DNA of 64,000 nt from Eonycteris spelaea (Eukaryota > Chordata > Mammalia > Chiroptera > Pteropodidae): NCBI GenBank assembly GCA_003508835.1, contig PUFA01000062.1, positions 1,650,001 to 1,714,000 of the forward strand. Reading direction: 5' to 3'. Numbering within the stretch: the first letter of the stretch is position 1; each line of letters starts with the position of its first letter. The notes below the pieces were generated by a model. That model was not told where the DNA came from, made no database searches, and worked only from the letters and a program-made list of their open reading frames with translations. Position numbers and translations under genes: made by a program. Of the stretch, positions 44,441 through 56,581 are shown piece by piece.

Positions 44441-46394
44441 TTTCTCCATTTTACCTACATACTAGGCATGAAGATAAAAGGTTTTATGAGGAAGCTGTTG
44501 GATTGTTGGTAACAGTAAGTTTTCTGGCTACTCTGGTATTACAGTCATTTATTGTCTCCTTTAGTATTGTTATTGCTGCAGTTTATTCTATAAAACCAAG
44601 TATATATATATCACAGTCTCTCAGCCCACATAAATCCTATTTTATGGGCCTCCAAACTCTGGTGCTCGCTCGTGTGCATTCCTTATTTATATAGATGGGA
44701 AATGAAATTCATCAACATTATTTTTATTTTTCACTCCAATACCATAAATCTTGCTTCTTACAAATAAGCCCTCTTCCAAAAATATAATCATCACATCCCT
44801 TTTTAAAATCATGTGCATAGCTCTAGAATTGCCTACAAGTTCCTACCTTAAAATGTTTAGCTGACTCATTACTTTTGCAATTCAACTGCAGTTCAAAAAA
44901 AGATGCACTAAACCTGAGCAGGAAAGTACTGCAATCAAAGTATGCATTCATTTTGCTAAGAATCAATTATATTTTTCAAACATTGCTCTCTTGGGCATAA
45001 TAGTAAAATCTATCAAGCTTTCCATCTGGCCTCAAATTAATAAACATTTGCCTTTTGCACTGAGCAAGACTATAGTGATACTAGGGTTAAGAAACCATAA
45101 TGAGATACAATTATGAAAAATAGGTGTTTGGCTTGAAGCAATAATACATTTTGGTTTTGAATGGGAAAAAGGTACCTTTTTTTTTTCTCCTGGGTATTCT
45201 ACTTTCTGAACTACTAAGTATGGATTACTTATAGATACCAAATCTGTCCCTCAGTGAATATTTGATCATGATTAGGAGCTGCCTCAGTGAGCCTGATTGT
45301 ATTAAAAATATTCTTTAGGGCAAAATTTAATTTAAACAATAGCCTTTCATGATCCTCTGGATAATCAGACACTGAGGGCCTGCATGTCAAAGATGGCAAA
45401 CTGGTCTCCTAGTGCCACCGTAATGCTTTCTATGTCATATGTGAAAGCAGCTGCCCTACCCAACCCCACCCCTTGACCTCTCTACCCCACTTCAAGAATT
45501 GGTGGTCAGCAAATGCGTGTGTTACAGGACAAAAGTTATTAACATAAGTTTTTCCAGGAGTCTTCCCATGCAGCCTACTAAAGCCTACTTAATCCTGTTT
45601 GTGTCCTCTATCATGAGAGGAAGAGCTTTGTGGTACAGAAAAAAAGGTCAAGATGGAAATAACAAGCCTGTGTAGATACAGGCTAGAAATCACAGAGGAA
45701 ATTTCGAAGTAGACAATAGGGACCAGCTGAAATATATGAAGGCAGTAGTTGGAGCAGGATATTGGAGATACTTAGAATTGAGTGGGGATTCTAAGAATCA
45801 TGATGCTTAAGAAATATAAGAATATAAATAAAAGACTCGGAATGCATTGAAATTAGTTTTTGTTACTCAAATTTTGTCTGTTGACTATGCAATTGTCATA
45901 GTCTGGCACTGAATAATAGAGCAAGTACTAGCTTTAAGGTATTATACCTATTTTCCCTCAGTACCCTTTATTCCAAGAAGAAAGTAAGGGACCAATTTTG
46001 ACATCATATTTCTCAAACATGGCCAACTTCTGACCTCAGTATTTATTACTTTTTAAATCATATTTACAGGCATTAAGAGAACAGAATACACATTGGTTAT
46101 ATTGTGTGTGGTGGTGGCCTCTATGTCAACAGGGGTGGTCAAATAGGAGGCAAAGTGTCAGGATCTGGAAAGAGCCGGAGATGCTTCCATGCTGATGGGT
46201 TAAACCAGACACAGCCACAGAGCAATTTCACCTTCCCCATATAATCTAGTTAAACTGTTGAATAATTATGCCCTCCCTTAGCTGCCTCAGCTTCATTTCT
46301 TTGCTGTCTCACATCTGTCCTCTGCAGCAATTTTGCAAAGTCCAAGGGCTCTTGCAAACTCATTAATATGTAGACAGTATAACAAAGCAGGAGA
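44441..46394. other. Unassigned sequence
   Basis: Nothing recognised in about 1.95 kb. A polyT run lies near 45178-45187. Frames at 44503-44694 and 45032-45241 have no known motif. Confidence 0.35.
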
Positions 46395-46645
46395 GAAGGA
46401 ACAGAATTCATAATCAAGCAGAGCTGGGTTCAAATTGTGTTTTAACCATATACTTCCTTCCATTGACTTGAAATTGAGCAGCTGCAATTTTCTTGTCTAT
46501 AAAGTGGGGATAATGATGGAGACTGTCACATAGGGTTAAGTGATTAGCAAAAAAAAAAAAATAGATTAAATGAGATAGAAATTAAAAAGTATTTAATATG
46601 ACGCCCAACCTATAATAAGTCCTAAATAAATGCTAGCCATTTTAA
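46395..46645 (+). repeat. MIR SINE, plus strand, with an A-run insertion
   Basis: GCAGAGCTGGGTTCAAATTGTG, AGTGGGGATAATGATGGAG and TAATAAGTCCTAAATAAATGC in MIR order. An A-run of about 13 bases at 46549-46561 interrupts the copy. Confidence 0.8.
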
Positions 46646-47320
46646 AATTTTTGTTTTCAACTAAAGTTGGCATTCAATATTATTTTATGTTAGTTTCAGA
46701 TGCACAGCATAGTGGTTAGGCATTTATATAGTCACCTAACACTATACATAGTTATTACAATATTATTGACTATATTCCCCATTCTGTACTTCACACCTCA
46801 TGACCCTTTTGTAAGTACCAGTTTGTACTTCTTAATCACTTCCTCTTTTTCACCCAGACCTCTCCTTCCATCTGGATATCACCAGTTTGTTCTCTATGTC
46901 TGTGAGTCTGTTTTTGTTTATTTGTTCATTTCTTTTGTCCCTTATATTCCACATATAAGTGAAATCACATGGTATTTATCTTTCCCTGTCTGACTTTTTT
47001 CACTTAGCATAATACCCTCCAGGTTCATCCATGTTGTTGCAAATGGTAAGATTTCATTTTTTATGGTTGAGCAATATTCCATTGTATACAGGTACCACAT
47101 CTTCTTAATCCAATAGTCTACTGATAGATAGATACTTAGGTTGTGTCCATATGTACTGCAGTGAACATAGAGATGCATATATCTTTTCAAATTATTTTGG
47201 ATTTATCCAAATGGATATTGCTGGGTCATAAGGTAGCTCAATTTTTAATTTTTTGAGGAAATACCAAGCTGTTTTCTGTAGCAGCTATACCAATTAGCAA
47301 TTCTACCAACTAGCTACTTT
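46646..47320 (-). mobile_element. L1 LINE 3' end, minus strand
   Basis: TCAACTAAAGTTGGCATTCAATATTATTTTATG, GTTATTACAATATTATTGACTATATTCCCC, CACATATAAGTGAAATCACATGG, TCATCCATGTTGTTGCAAATGG and CAATATTCCATTGTATACAGG show a reversed L1 3' UTR and the end of ORF2. The 82- and 97-codon frames are within it. Adjoins a MIR with no gap. Confidence 0.9.
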
Positions 47321-47994
47321 GATTATTATTAGCACATTATCATGTGGTAGCTCTGTATTTATCTGCTGTAATTATTATCATTATTGTCTTTCTATATTAC
47401 CTTCCAACTTTTCTTTCTCTCTGCACCTTGCATTCTTCAAGGTCATATCCTGAACTTAATCTGTCTGGCCCAGTATGTACTACTGCATTTTGGTGTGGTC
47501 AGATCACATCACAATCACCATCTGAAGCCTTTACAGCATTATCTGTGATGGAATCTATCCTGACCAGCCAACAGTTTCTTACATGTATCTCCCTAGTCTA
47601 TGCCTGGCCTGAATTCACAGTTCTTCCCCATACCACTGAGTATAGCCTCCAATAGGCAAAGCAATCCAGGTTTTAATCAAAACATCTTTTCTTTGCATAT
47701 TAACCCTGCATTAGGACACCTCCCCTCCCCAAATAAAAACTAATTCAGATGTTAACTTTCAGATAATTTCTGAGGAATTCTGAGAAGAGCTAGATTTTCT
47801 CTTTATGTCTGAAATATTTAATGAAGTATACAATTTTAAAAGAAGAACTTTTAGACAAGAATTTTAAAAAGAATTATTCCTATCCTGAAAAAATCTAAAT
47901 CACTTTAACCACAATTAATTTTCCTCTACAAAGGAAGAAGAAAACTACCTGGAACAAGAAAAAACAATAGAGCAAATAAATCTCAAATTTTTAC
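47321..47994. other. Unassigned sequence
   Basis: A 103-codon plus frame (47344-47655) starts in a T/A-rich region and has no recognised domain. It could be an old L2 remnant. Confidence 0.3.
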
Positions 47995-48130
47995 AATTGT
48001 CTATCTTTCCAGAAATATTATGAGACAGATGGCACGATCTCCATTGCACAGATGAGGAAACTGAGGGTTAAGGAGAGGAGGTGACTAAGCCACACAACTA
48101 GGAAGTGTCAAGTATGGAATAGAAAGAAGC
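47995..48130 (-). repeat. MIR SINE, minus strand
   Basis: CTCCATTGCACAGATGAGGAAACTGAGGGTTAAGG, GTGACTAAGCCACACAACTAGGAAGTG is a well-kept reverse MIR core. Confidence 0.85.
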
Positions 48131-48859
48131 TCCAAGTGTCTGCAAAGATCATTATAGTACAAAACATCTTACCCAGCAGCAGACACGACCCTGTGATAGG
48201 TTTTGTTTCCCCACACATTTCCTCACTTCCTTGTTACACTAATTGAATGTCCATAATAACCAAATAGAGAACTCTTGCTAGAAAGTTACATTTTATTGGC
48301 TGATACTTTCAGAGTCATTTATTTACCCGCTAGTGTGCCAACAACTTCTGCATTGAGTCCAGGTGAAAGCCCCATGGTCTGGGTCATGGTTCGACTCAAT
48401 TCTATTTGCTAAACTCCCATAGATTTTTCAAAATCACTTTACTGGAGTTACAATGAGGAGAAAACAAGTTACACAGAAGGACCTGCTGAGAGGGCAGCTG
48501 AAAAGTATCATGAGCAATTACAGATCAGCAGCATTTCTTCCTATTTCATCTTTAGAATCACAGCAGATTCAAAGTCTGGAGGAAAATCACCGGTGGGTGA
48601 ATGAGGATATCTCCAAGTTGCCCTGTGTTTTATAACTGTGTGCATGATACCTGCTTCCATGCCAATTATTAGCAAACTCCACTCTGAACCACGTAGGAAA
48701 GATGAGAGGATGGTATTATTCACTCTACTAGAACTGGAAGGTTTTGCTTTTAGCATACTTATTTTATCAAACCATCTTAATATCTTTGCCTGGTCAGTTT
48801 TTCAACAACATCATTTATTTAGCTTTCATCTGACAATGACCATCTCTGATGTATGGTAG
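48131..48859. other. Unassigned sequence
   Basis: Three overlapping frames of 60-73 codons at 48453-48859, none with recognised content. Confidence 0.3.
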
Positions 48860-49275
48860 ACACGAGTGCTGCTTGCCCATATTTCCAGACTCCTCATTCC
48901 AGGAATATAAGAATATTGTTCTTTTCTACACACTTGAGGTTAGTTTTGGCCAGGTGATTTGTTGTAGCCAATGAAATGTGTACAGATGTGAAGTGTATTA
49001 CTTCTAACCAGAGTATTTAACTTATTTGATCGAATCTCCAACTCCACTTTTTCCCCCTGCTGTAGTGATCATGGAAGCATGTGTTGACATGGAATTGATA
49101 TCACTCAGCATGGAATGCTGAGCTAACAGATGGATGTCAGCTTTCTGGAGAGACACCTCAAACCACAGCAGACATATCATGAGCAAGAAAGAAACTCCTT
49201 TTGTGGTATAGTCACCAAGAATTTTAGGTTGTTAATTTACTACAGCATAAAATCCCCTATCCTGTTGCAAGGTAT
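48860..49275 (+). repeat. Ancient LTR-like repeat, plus strand, family not named
   Basis: GTTTTGGCCAGGTGATTTGTTGTAGCCAATGAAATG, CTGCTGTAGTGATCATGGAAGCATGTG, ATGAGCAAGAAAGAAACTCC and TTAATTTACTACAGCATAAAATCCCCTATCCTG match a common old mammalian repeat with an LTR-like 3' end. Confidence 0.6.
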
Positions 49276-49690
49276 TGTAGCATTCTGTTCGTCTTTGGCT
49301 GAGAGGAGCAGAAAACTCCACTGTGTTGGCTTAAACAAGTAAGAAGCCTATTGGGCTCATCATAAGAAAGCCCATGGAAAGCAGTCAGGGCTGGTCAGAT
49401 AGTGCAGTGGTTATCTTTCATGGCCTGGTCTCCTTTCATCTCCTTACTCCGCCCTCTCCGTTGTGGCATTAGTCCTCATAGTATCATATGACCCTCACTC
49501 CTATAGGTGTCATGTCTAGAAAAAAGAGGTGAGTTTTATTCTTTTACGGCAAGAAGGGAAGACCTCCTCAAAGGTTTTTGCCTTTGTCTCATTGGCTAGA
49601 AATGTGTGCTATGGCCAACACGAGCTACAGGGAGACCTGGAAAGGTGTTTCCGCTTCTTAGTCTCTAAAGTAGAGAAAGAAAAAGGGAAA
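49276..49690 (-). repeat. Ancient interspersed repeat, family not named
   Basis: CATTCTGTTCGTCTTTGGCTGAGAGGAGCAGAAAACTCCAC, TGGCTTAAACAAGTAAGAAGCC, TTAGTCCTCATAGTATCATATGACC and TCATTGGCTAGAAATGTG match a frequent old repeat related in pattern to the one at 7720. It directly abuts the preceding repeat. Confidence 0.55.
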
Positions 49691-50355
49691 GGAGGCTTGG
49701 GGGGAGGAAAGTTAATTCACAGTTTCTGTCACTATGTGATTATGAAATATTAGGCCTTTTAAAGTAGTGCCTAAATGCAGATAGTTTTTAAAGAGCTAAT
49801 AGCTCACAATTAAATTTCAAATATAGCATTAAGGAAGATATGTTATGCAACACTAAATTCTATGTGATAGCAAAATATGTACATATCTTTTACTTTTGTA
49901 TAACTCACTATGTATCCATTATCCTAGGCTCAGGGACAGAATCACAGATTTCCCTGCATGCTGAAGTGGAATATGGAAACAAAAATACAGAATATAAAGA
50001 CTTATGAAATCTTCTAGTTACATTCAGCTAAATCACAAATGGGTAAAAACAGGCCTGCAACTATACACATTTTATTCATTTGCACAAGTGTGATTGTCGC
50101 GGCTTTAGGCTCCTGGTGAGATAAAATCCTGAATAAAACAAGTGTCTTGTTAGCTCCATGAAAACATAAACCATAAACCATGTTCTCTTTGCCTTTGTAT
50201 ACTATTGTAACTAATGTTAATACGTGTACCAGCTGCATCATAAAAACTGATTGCCTAGAAAAGAAACTGTGGAATTTAAGATAAAATAGCAGAATGTTAT
50301 TTATTCTAATGGTCGTTATAAAATTTTATAGAAATTATTCATAAACAAAGAAAAC
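49691..50355. other. Unassigned sequence
   Basis: Nothing recognised. The 75-codon minus frame at 50014-50241 has no known motif. Confidence 0.35.
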
Positions 50356-50735
50356 AGTCTTTCCTTAGTAGCTACAGGGGACTGGTTCCAGGACCTCTTT
50401 GGAACCAAAATCACAAATACATAACTCCCTTATGTAAAATGGTGTATTTGCATACACCTTATGCACATCCTCCTATATACTTTAAATCATCTTGAATACT
50501 TATAATGCCTAATATAATATAAGTTCCATATAAATAGTTGTTCTACAGTATTATTTATGACATTATGACAAGAAGAGAAAAGTCTGTATATGTTCAATAC
50601 AGACAACTATCATAGCCTTACTATATATAGTACAAATCAGCATCAATGTAACATGATTTTTTCCTAATATATTTGATCAGTAGTTGGTTGAATCCACAAA
50701 TGCAGAACCCATGGATACAGAAGGTCAACTACATA
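50356..50735 (+). mobile_element. Tigger-type (Tc1/mariner) nonautonomous element
   Basis: CTTAGTAGCTACAGGGGACTGGTTCCAGGACC at the left, TTGCATACACCTTATGCACATCCTCCTATATACTTTAAATCATC in the body, and GTTGGTTGAATCCACAAATGCAGAACCCATGGATACAG at the right match a Tigger-family internal-deletion element in order. The ends are inverted (CCAGGACC-type left, GGTCAACTAC-type right). No transposase coding sequence is present. Confidence 0.85.
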
Positions 50736-53574
50736 GGCTTATGTAACAACAATACTTATTAAGTGCCAGGCACTATTCCCCATAGTGCCCCACTCTTCTT
50801 GGGGCTTGCTGAGATTTGTCAACTCAAATCACATGTCTGAGAACAAGGGCACTTTGATTGTCCAAAAGGAAGTTAGGGCTATGAGTAGTAGATGCTTAAA
50901 TAGAAGCCAAAAAGGGCCTACCACACTTGCAGAATGAGCAACATCACCAAGACTGAGTCCATGTCTTCTTTCTCAGGCTAGTGAGCCCTCACTACAGCCT
51001 ATGATCTGCTTCCCAGGACAAAAACATACATGATGAATCACTAATCCATTCATGTTCTTTCTCATTCATGCAATAAATATTCATTCAACTAATTTTTATT
51101 GAGAAGATTATTATTGCTTTCTTTACATAGATGAGAAAATTATGCCTCAAAGACATTTCTTATGTGTGGCAGAGAGGCCTTTAAAGAAATTCTTCAATTT
51201 TCTAGGAACCTCATCTTTTCTCCACTTTGAAGTGACTCCACTTTCAGCTCAGATGTATGTGGAACATAATGTTTACAAATGTGGGATTGATAATGGTCAA
51301 AGATATTAGGGAAAGATCACCACAACTGGGGATTCACAATCAATCCATACATTAGGCCACATTCAGCTTAGAGGCTAAGAGTCTCCTGAATGCTACCTCG
51401 AAATGAGGCAGCTTCACAGTCTTCGTCTTAGCATTCCATGAGAAGCATCCCTTCCAGTGAACCTCTGTGAGCTACTGTAACTTGCCATGCTATCTGCAGG
51501 GAGGGCTCTAGGCTTCAAGCCATGAGCACAGAGAAGTATTCTTGTGCCCTCTCTCTCCTCCTCTTTATACACCTTTAAAAATTGTATTTCTGGATAAATT
51601 CAAGTGCAATGGAACAAGAATAAATGGGAATGGAAAAAACAGCCTCTTAAAGAAGTCTCACCTCTTTCTTTTATTTTTAGACCCTGTTCTTTCAACAATT
51701 ATTCATCACATGCCTAACATGTAGCAGATTCTGTCCGCACAAGTGAACAAAATACACATGCAAATCTCTGCCCCTGTGAAATCTAAGTTCTAGTGGACTT
51801 TTTATACTAGTAATATTGAAGAAAAACTGGCTGGAGTAAAGAAAATAATTGAAAAGCTATACTAAGACTTTTGTAGAGTCAAGCTCAAATTGCCAACTGA
51901 GTCTTTCATCTCAAAATGTTGTGAACAGGAATCTTTCTTCATTCACACCACCACAACTGGTACCGTAATAGTATTCTAAGGGAATGGAAAAAGTGCATTA
52001 CAAATGACTCATGGAAAGGCATGCTTTAAATGTCAGGTATTTCAAACTTGGATGAAGGAAAAATTGGGAAGAAGTAGGCTTTTCAGTCAACACTCAAGAA
52101 TTGGGTAAAAATTGTCTAAAGTCAGACTTGAAGTGTTTTGGAGAAGAAAAATGATCTGTCAGAGACCTCAATGGAAAGACATCACCCAATGAAGAAAGAC
52201 TGAATATGAACTATATCATGTAAAAATAACATTGATGAATTAGATTTCAGGGAAGCTCTGGCTCACTGTTAATGCTCCCTAACAGCTTCTGTCTAGACAT
52301 GGAGAGCTGGTCAGTAGTCCAGACCCTGTCAGAATCTTATTCTTATTCTGAACAGATGCCTCATTATACAGAGTAATTTAACATTATCAATGAAGGAATT
52401 AACTAAATGACTCATGGAAGTCGTAATGAGCTCAGGAGCTCTTACCTGTAATACCTATAAACAAGACCTCACGTTGGGGTGCAGATTTGCTAAGGATCAC
52501 ATGTTGTTAATCACAAGGGACACATTTCTCTGATTTTAGACCTAGAAGATAAAAAGCCTTTTAATTTCTATGAAACCAAAGAGAAAAATCTACTGTGATT
52601 CATTAAATATAGGCTCGAAGTAACAGCAGCAACTCCGAGGTACAATGTCTCATTCCAGTCATAATGATCATCAGCATCACCATTATTGTCATCATCACTA
52701 GTGAGTCACTTTTTAGAGGAGCTGTTAGCAAAATCTGTCATTCGATAACAAATATTAGTATCAATGTGATTTTATTTGACTTGTAGATAATTTTTAAGAC
52801 AGTTTTCATGATAAAAAATCTTATCAAAGACTGAACCATATGGTTTCATGTAGCTTGAAAATGGAAAAAAATAAATAAAGACCCAGTAACTATTCAGTGA
52901 TTATGTTCATTTTAGTTATATAAGCAATTTAACAAGAAAGCAAAAATGGTGGGAAATAGAGGAAGAAATATCACACTTGACCCAACCATATTAACACAAC
53001 CACTGTCATCAACATTTTAGTATAAGCTCTTGCTAGTTTTTATTTTTTTATTATTTTTTGTTAAGTTACTTTCTAGTTTTTAACATTTATATTCCACATA
53101 GCTATATTCAGTATATCAATAAATATATATTCTCTTTCAATTCACAGACATTATAACATAATTATTTTAAGGGGTTGTTATCACCTTTATGACCTTCATA
53201 GTAGGCCACACTGCATATTATTTAACAGACTTATTGCTAAATTCTAATTGTTTATGATTACTTATGATTATATGTAATATATTCTATCATTTGAATTTTT
53301 TAGGAGATATCAGCAAAACTTTGTACAAGAAAAATTTTTCGTTTCAAATTCATTCCAACAAATATTTTCCTCAAAACTCTATACTGATATATAGTGTCAC
53401 CAATGATCATTGGAAATGCTAGGTTTACCAAATATTTGTTAGAATTGTTACATTATTATTTAATTATTTTTAACTAATTAGGAAGAGGAAAATAGTGTCT
53501 CTTTATTCTAAAATACATTTATTTGCTATTAGCAAAAATGAACATATTCCCATATGCTTATTAGTTGTTTTTGC
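50736..53574. other. Mostly unassigned, with decayed MIR/L2 pieces
   Basis: 50745-50790 (ACTTATTAAGTGCCAGGCACTATTCC) is a short reverse MIR. 51060-51200 and 51685-51800 are reverse MIR/L2-type 3' ends. The 52200-52740 segment is not recognised as repeat. No gene seen. Confidence 0.4.
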
Positions 53575-53720
53575 TCCTTTTTTGAAATTGAAATATAATT
53601 GACATGTAGCATTGTATAAGTTTAAGGTGTACAATGTGTTGATTTAACACATTTATATACTGCAATGTGATTACCACCTTAACTTTAGCTAACACTTCCA
53701 TCATGTCCAATAATTATCAT
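53575..53720 (-). repeat. Old L1M LINE 3' piece, minus strand
   Basis: AAATTGAAATATAATTGACATGTAGCATTGTATAAGTTTAAGGTGTACAATGTGTTGATTTAACAC and CTGCAATGTGATTACCACC are a reversed L1M 3' UTR. Confidence 0.85.
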
Positions 53721-54104
53721 TTATTTTTTGTGGTGGTCATTTTATGAATTTCCATCAGGTTCTTTATTTATTGATCTATCCCATTCTTAGTGGTTTTACC
53801 TTAACAATTTATACAAGCTCTTGTCATAAAGACAATATTTTTCTGACTATAAACATCTGGAAACATTTTTCTCCATTTGATACTTGCCCTTTAAGTTTTG
53901 ATTACTTTAACATTCAAAAGATATAGAACTATGTTTATATAAATCTTTTTATTACCATGTTGGTTTGTTTTTTGTTTTCTTGAGTATGTTTGTTTGCCAT
54001 TTCTAAGCTTAGAAAAGTAGGGCCTCTGCAGAGGTTTAATAAATATTTATTTATTGTTTTCTTCAAGTTTCTATAAAGTATAACTTTAAAATCTAACTCC
54101 ATCA
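53721..54104. other. Unassigned AT-rich sequence
   Basis: Nothing recognised; might be decayed L1. Confidence 0.35.
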
Positions 54105-54655
54105 AGTATAACTTATGGTTCAGTTCTGCAAATCCTCTCAGGTCTCATTACTCTAACTTGACTCACTTTCTCTGCCTTAAGCTTTTCCCCTAGGTTTCTG
54201 TAACCTCTTCTTGCTCTGTCCAACCCTTAAAAGTTGATATTTCTCAGAGACCTGTGTTGGTCCTTCCCTCTTTTTCCTGTGTGTGCTACTGCTCCCTGGG
54301 CATTCTTACTTATGTGCATTACTTCATTTGCTCCCAGTAGAGCTGTGACCTCCGTATCTATATCTCCAGTCCCAATTGTCTATGTCAGAAACCAAGACAT
54401 CATCTTTGACTGCTTTCTCCCACACATCCTTGATAACCAGGTTCTATAGATTCTACCCTAATTTAGCTTCTCTTTTTGTGCCTCCTTTCTGTCCCCCCAA
54501 CATTCTCTTAGTGTTGGCTTTCAACTACATGATTGCCTCCTTAGCAGTCTTCTTGCCTCCATTCTTGTCTCTTTCAAGACCTCCTCTTCACATCTGCATG
54601 TGATCTTATTATCAAGCACATCACATGCTATAATTTTCCCTGTCTGAAGTTGAAT
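54105..54655 (+). repeat. L2 LINE, plus strand, long fragment
   Basis: TTTCTCAGAGACCTGTGTTGGTCCTTCCCTC, CCAGACCAAGAC-like block at 54390, CATCATCTTTGACTGCTTTCTCCCACAC, CTCCTTAGCAGTCTTCTTGCCTCC and TCCTCTTCACATCTGCATG are in L2 ORF2 order. The two frames of 71 and 75 codons are residual L2 sequence. Confidence 0.75.
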
Positions 54656-54759
54656 GTGCATCAGCAGAACAATAAACCATTACAGACCAAGAATTACAAT
54701 AAAGTCATGCAAACAAGGTGAAGAAAGAGGAGAACCGAACAGAGACTTGAGATGACGGG

Positions 54760-54862
54760 CCCAAACACGATTGAAGAATTGATGGTAACTGTGGATAAGA
54801 AGTCAGAAGGAGGAAAACGAGAAAGAGGGAGAAGAAAGAGAAAGAGAGAGATTGAAGATTGA
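54760..54862 (+). repeat. GA-rich low-complexity tract
   Basis: AGAAGGAGGAAAACGAGAAAGAGGG and GAAAGAGAGAGATTG-type purine run. Confidence 0.8.
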
Positions 54863-55160
54863 CAGAGCTATATTATTATCCCAGTTAGGTAGGGCTTGAG
54901 TCCAACAGACAGGTATTCTGGGTTATGACCCTACACTACTGTGTTAATTTTGGAATAGTAACTAAAATTACATGCCTAATTTCAGGATTTATAAAATTAA
55001 GTTGTTGGCATTTTCTCTCCTAGTTTCTTATCAGTCAAAAATCATTGAATACCTTTAGAGTATTGCTAAATTTAATATTTTCAGATCTACTAGAATGGGA
55101 ATCGAGGAATAGGAGAAACTCATCAGCTTTATAAACATTTCAAATATTGTTCTATCTTGA
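54863..55160. other. Unassigned sequence
   Basis: Nothing recognised. Confidence 0.4.
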
Positions 55161-55176
55161 AATGAGAGGAGGAAGC

Positions 55177-55513
55177 TTAACTTCCAGAGCCCTCAAACTC
55201 TGCAATTCTTAGCATCTGATGCAACATTGCTCGAATGTAGATACTGCTTTCCTTCTTCCCCTGGCTTTTAGACCTACTATGGCACTTCTTGAAGTTGCTG
55301 AACCTCATTGTCAAATATTCTATCCAACTGCAAAATGAAGCAGTTTTGGAGAGAATAGTACATGTTCCTGAAAGCAAAGACGAGCAACTCAAAGCAAAGA
55401 TCTTTCTAACTGTCATCTTTGCCTGCCACCTTAGTTCATCTAGTTCAAGGTTTGGATCTGGATCCTCCTGGAAACAAATGCTGCCCATGAATTACTACGA
55501 TGATGAAGTATAA
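55177..55513. other. Stretch open on both strands, with a splice-acceptor-like site
   Basis: The minus frame 55177-55488 (103 codons) and the plus frame ending at 55513 overlap over about 200 bases. On the plus strand a pyrimidine tract (TTTCCTTCTTCCCCTGGCTTTTAG, 55248-55271) looks like a 3' splice site, and the frame through 55272-55513 is open to a TAA, with a Ser-rich segment and an acidic C-terminus (Asp-Asp-Glu-Val). I do not recognise a protein on either strand. A decayed repeat, possibly MIR-like near 55260-55340, is an alternative. I do not call a gene. Confidence 0.2.
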
Positions 55514-56581
55514 ATGGCGTCTGCCTCCAAAGACATCAATTTAATCCAATATTTTCTACCAAGCATTAAACCTGTTTCTTTTAATTGAAAGAAAAGTTTG
55601 TTGAGGAATTTTGCCTCAATGACAAAGCTAATTTAAAGGTGTGAAGTTTTCTTCTTCAGGAAGGTATTTTTTAACTAAATTGACTTGACACTCAGTCACC
55701 TACACTGTTTCTATAGTAATCCCTTATTAACCAGGGTCTCTAAATCCCCCTACTTAAAAAGTCTAGATCATAAACCACAGAAAACATTGAAGATTCTCAT
55801 ATTACATGTGAAACCATATTTTTTCTCATTTCCTTGCCTCAGTAATTTAAAATTGTTGTTAAGTGATTCAGTGCTTCTCCTTCTCAACCTCTTTGCTGGA
55901 AAGAACTGCAATATATGCTGTGACTCAGGATACTATATCATCATTTGAGAAGGAAATTATAGATTTGGCAATTTCTCCTCCCATTTGGGGAATCTGTGTA
56001 GATCTATGGACTATTAACATAACTTATTCCTATATCCTATTAGACTTTTGTTTTCAACTGATTGCTATATACAAAAGACGCCAAAACAATTTTCAGAAAG
56101 GTAATGTCAATCATCTTAAAAGAAAATATCATAAAACAATTGAACAAAAATTAGCTGCCTTATGTAATGGATCGATATAAATTGTAAAAGCAAAATTAAT
56201 CTGAGCATTTGGAAAAGAAGTTAAAAACATTTGAGAGATGAGGACATAATTTTTCACCCTAAAACCGTTAATTAACTCAGTTCTTAAAAGTGTAAAGAAA
56301 AATACAAGGGGCAAGTGTTAGTGAAATAAGCCTGTCTTTCAGGGTGAGGTAATATACAAAGAGAGGAAATAAGCCTTTGGAAATCTGTTTATTATTACCT
56401 ACGTTCAACCATTTAAAATAAACGGCTAAGTATGCTCACTCTGAACGGCCCTAACTATCCTAAGACCAGGAAGACAGAAGAGTGTTTTTTCAAGATTTCA
56501 ATTGATTGAGGACAGTTGCCTGTGGAGTTGGGTTGAAAAAAGAGTTGTGAAGCTAAGCTTCTCCAGGAAAGACGGCTAGGA
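55514..56581. other. Unassigned sequence
   Basis: No repeat family or gene recognised. Frames at 55685-55948 and 55863-56180 overlap in different phases and have no recognisable domain. Confidence 0.35.

Noticed and set aside
46700..47190. Frames of 97 (plus) and 82 (minus) codons
   Set aside because: The minus frame is decayed L1 ORF2 and the plus frame is its antisense.
49385..49420. A possible bat Ves-type SINE (GGTCAGATAGTGCAGTGGTT)
   Set aside because: The similarity is limited to a few bases, there is no poly-A tail or box B at the expected distance, and the stretch lies within a longer old repeat.
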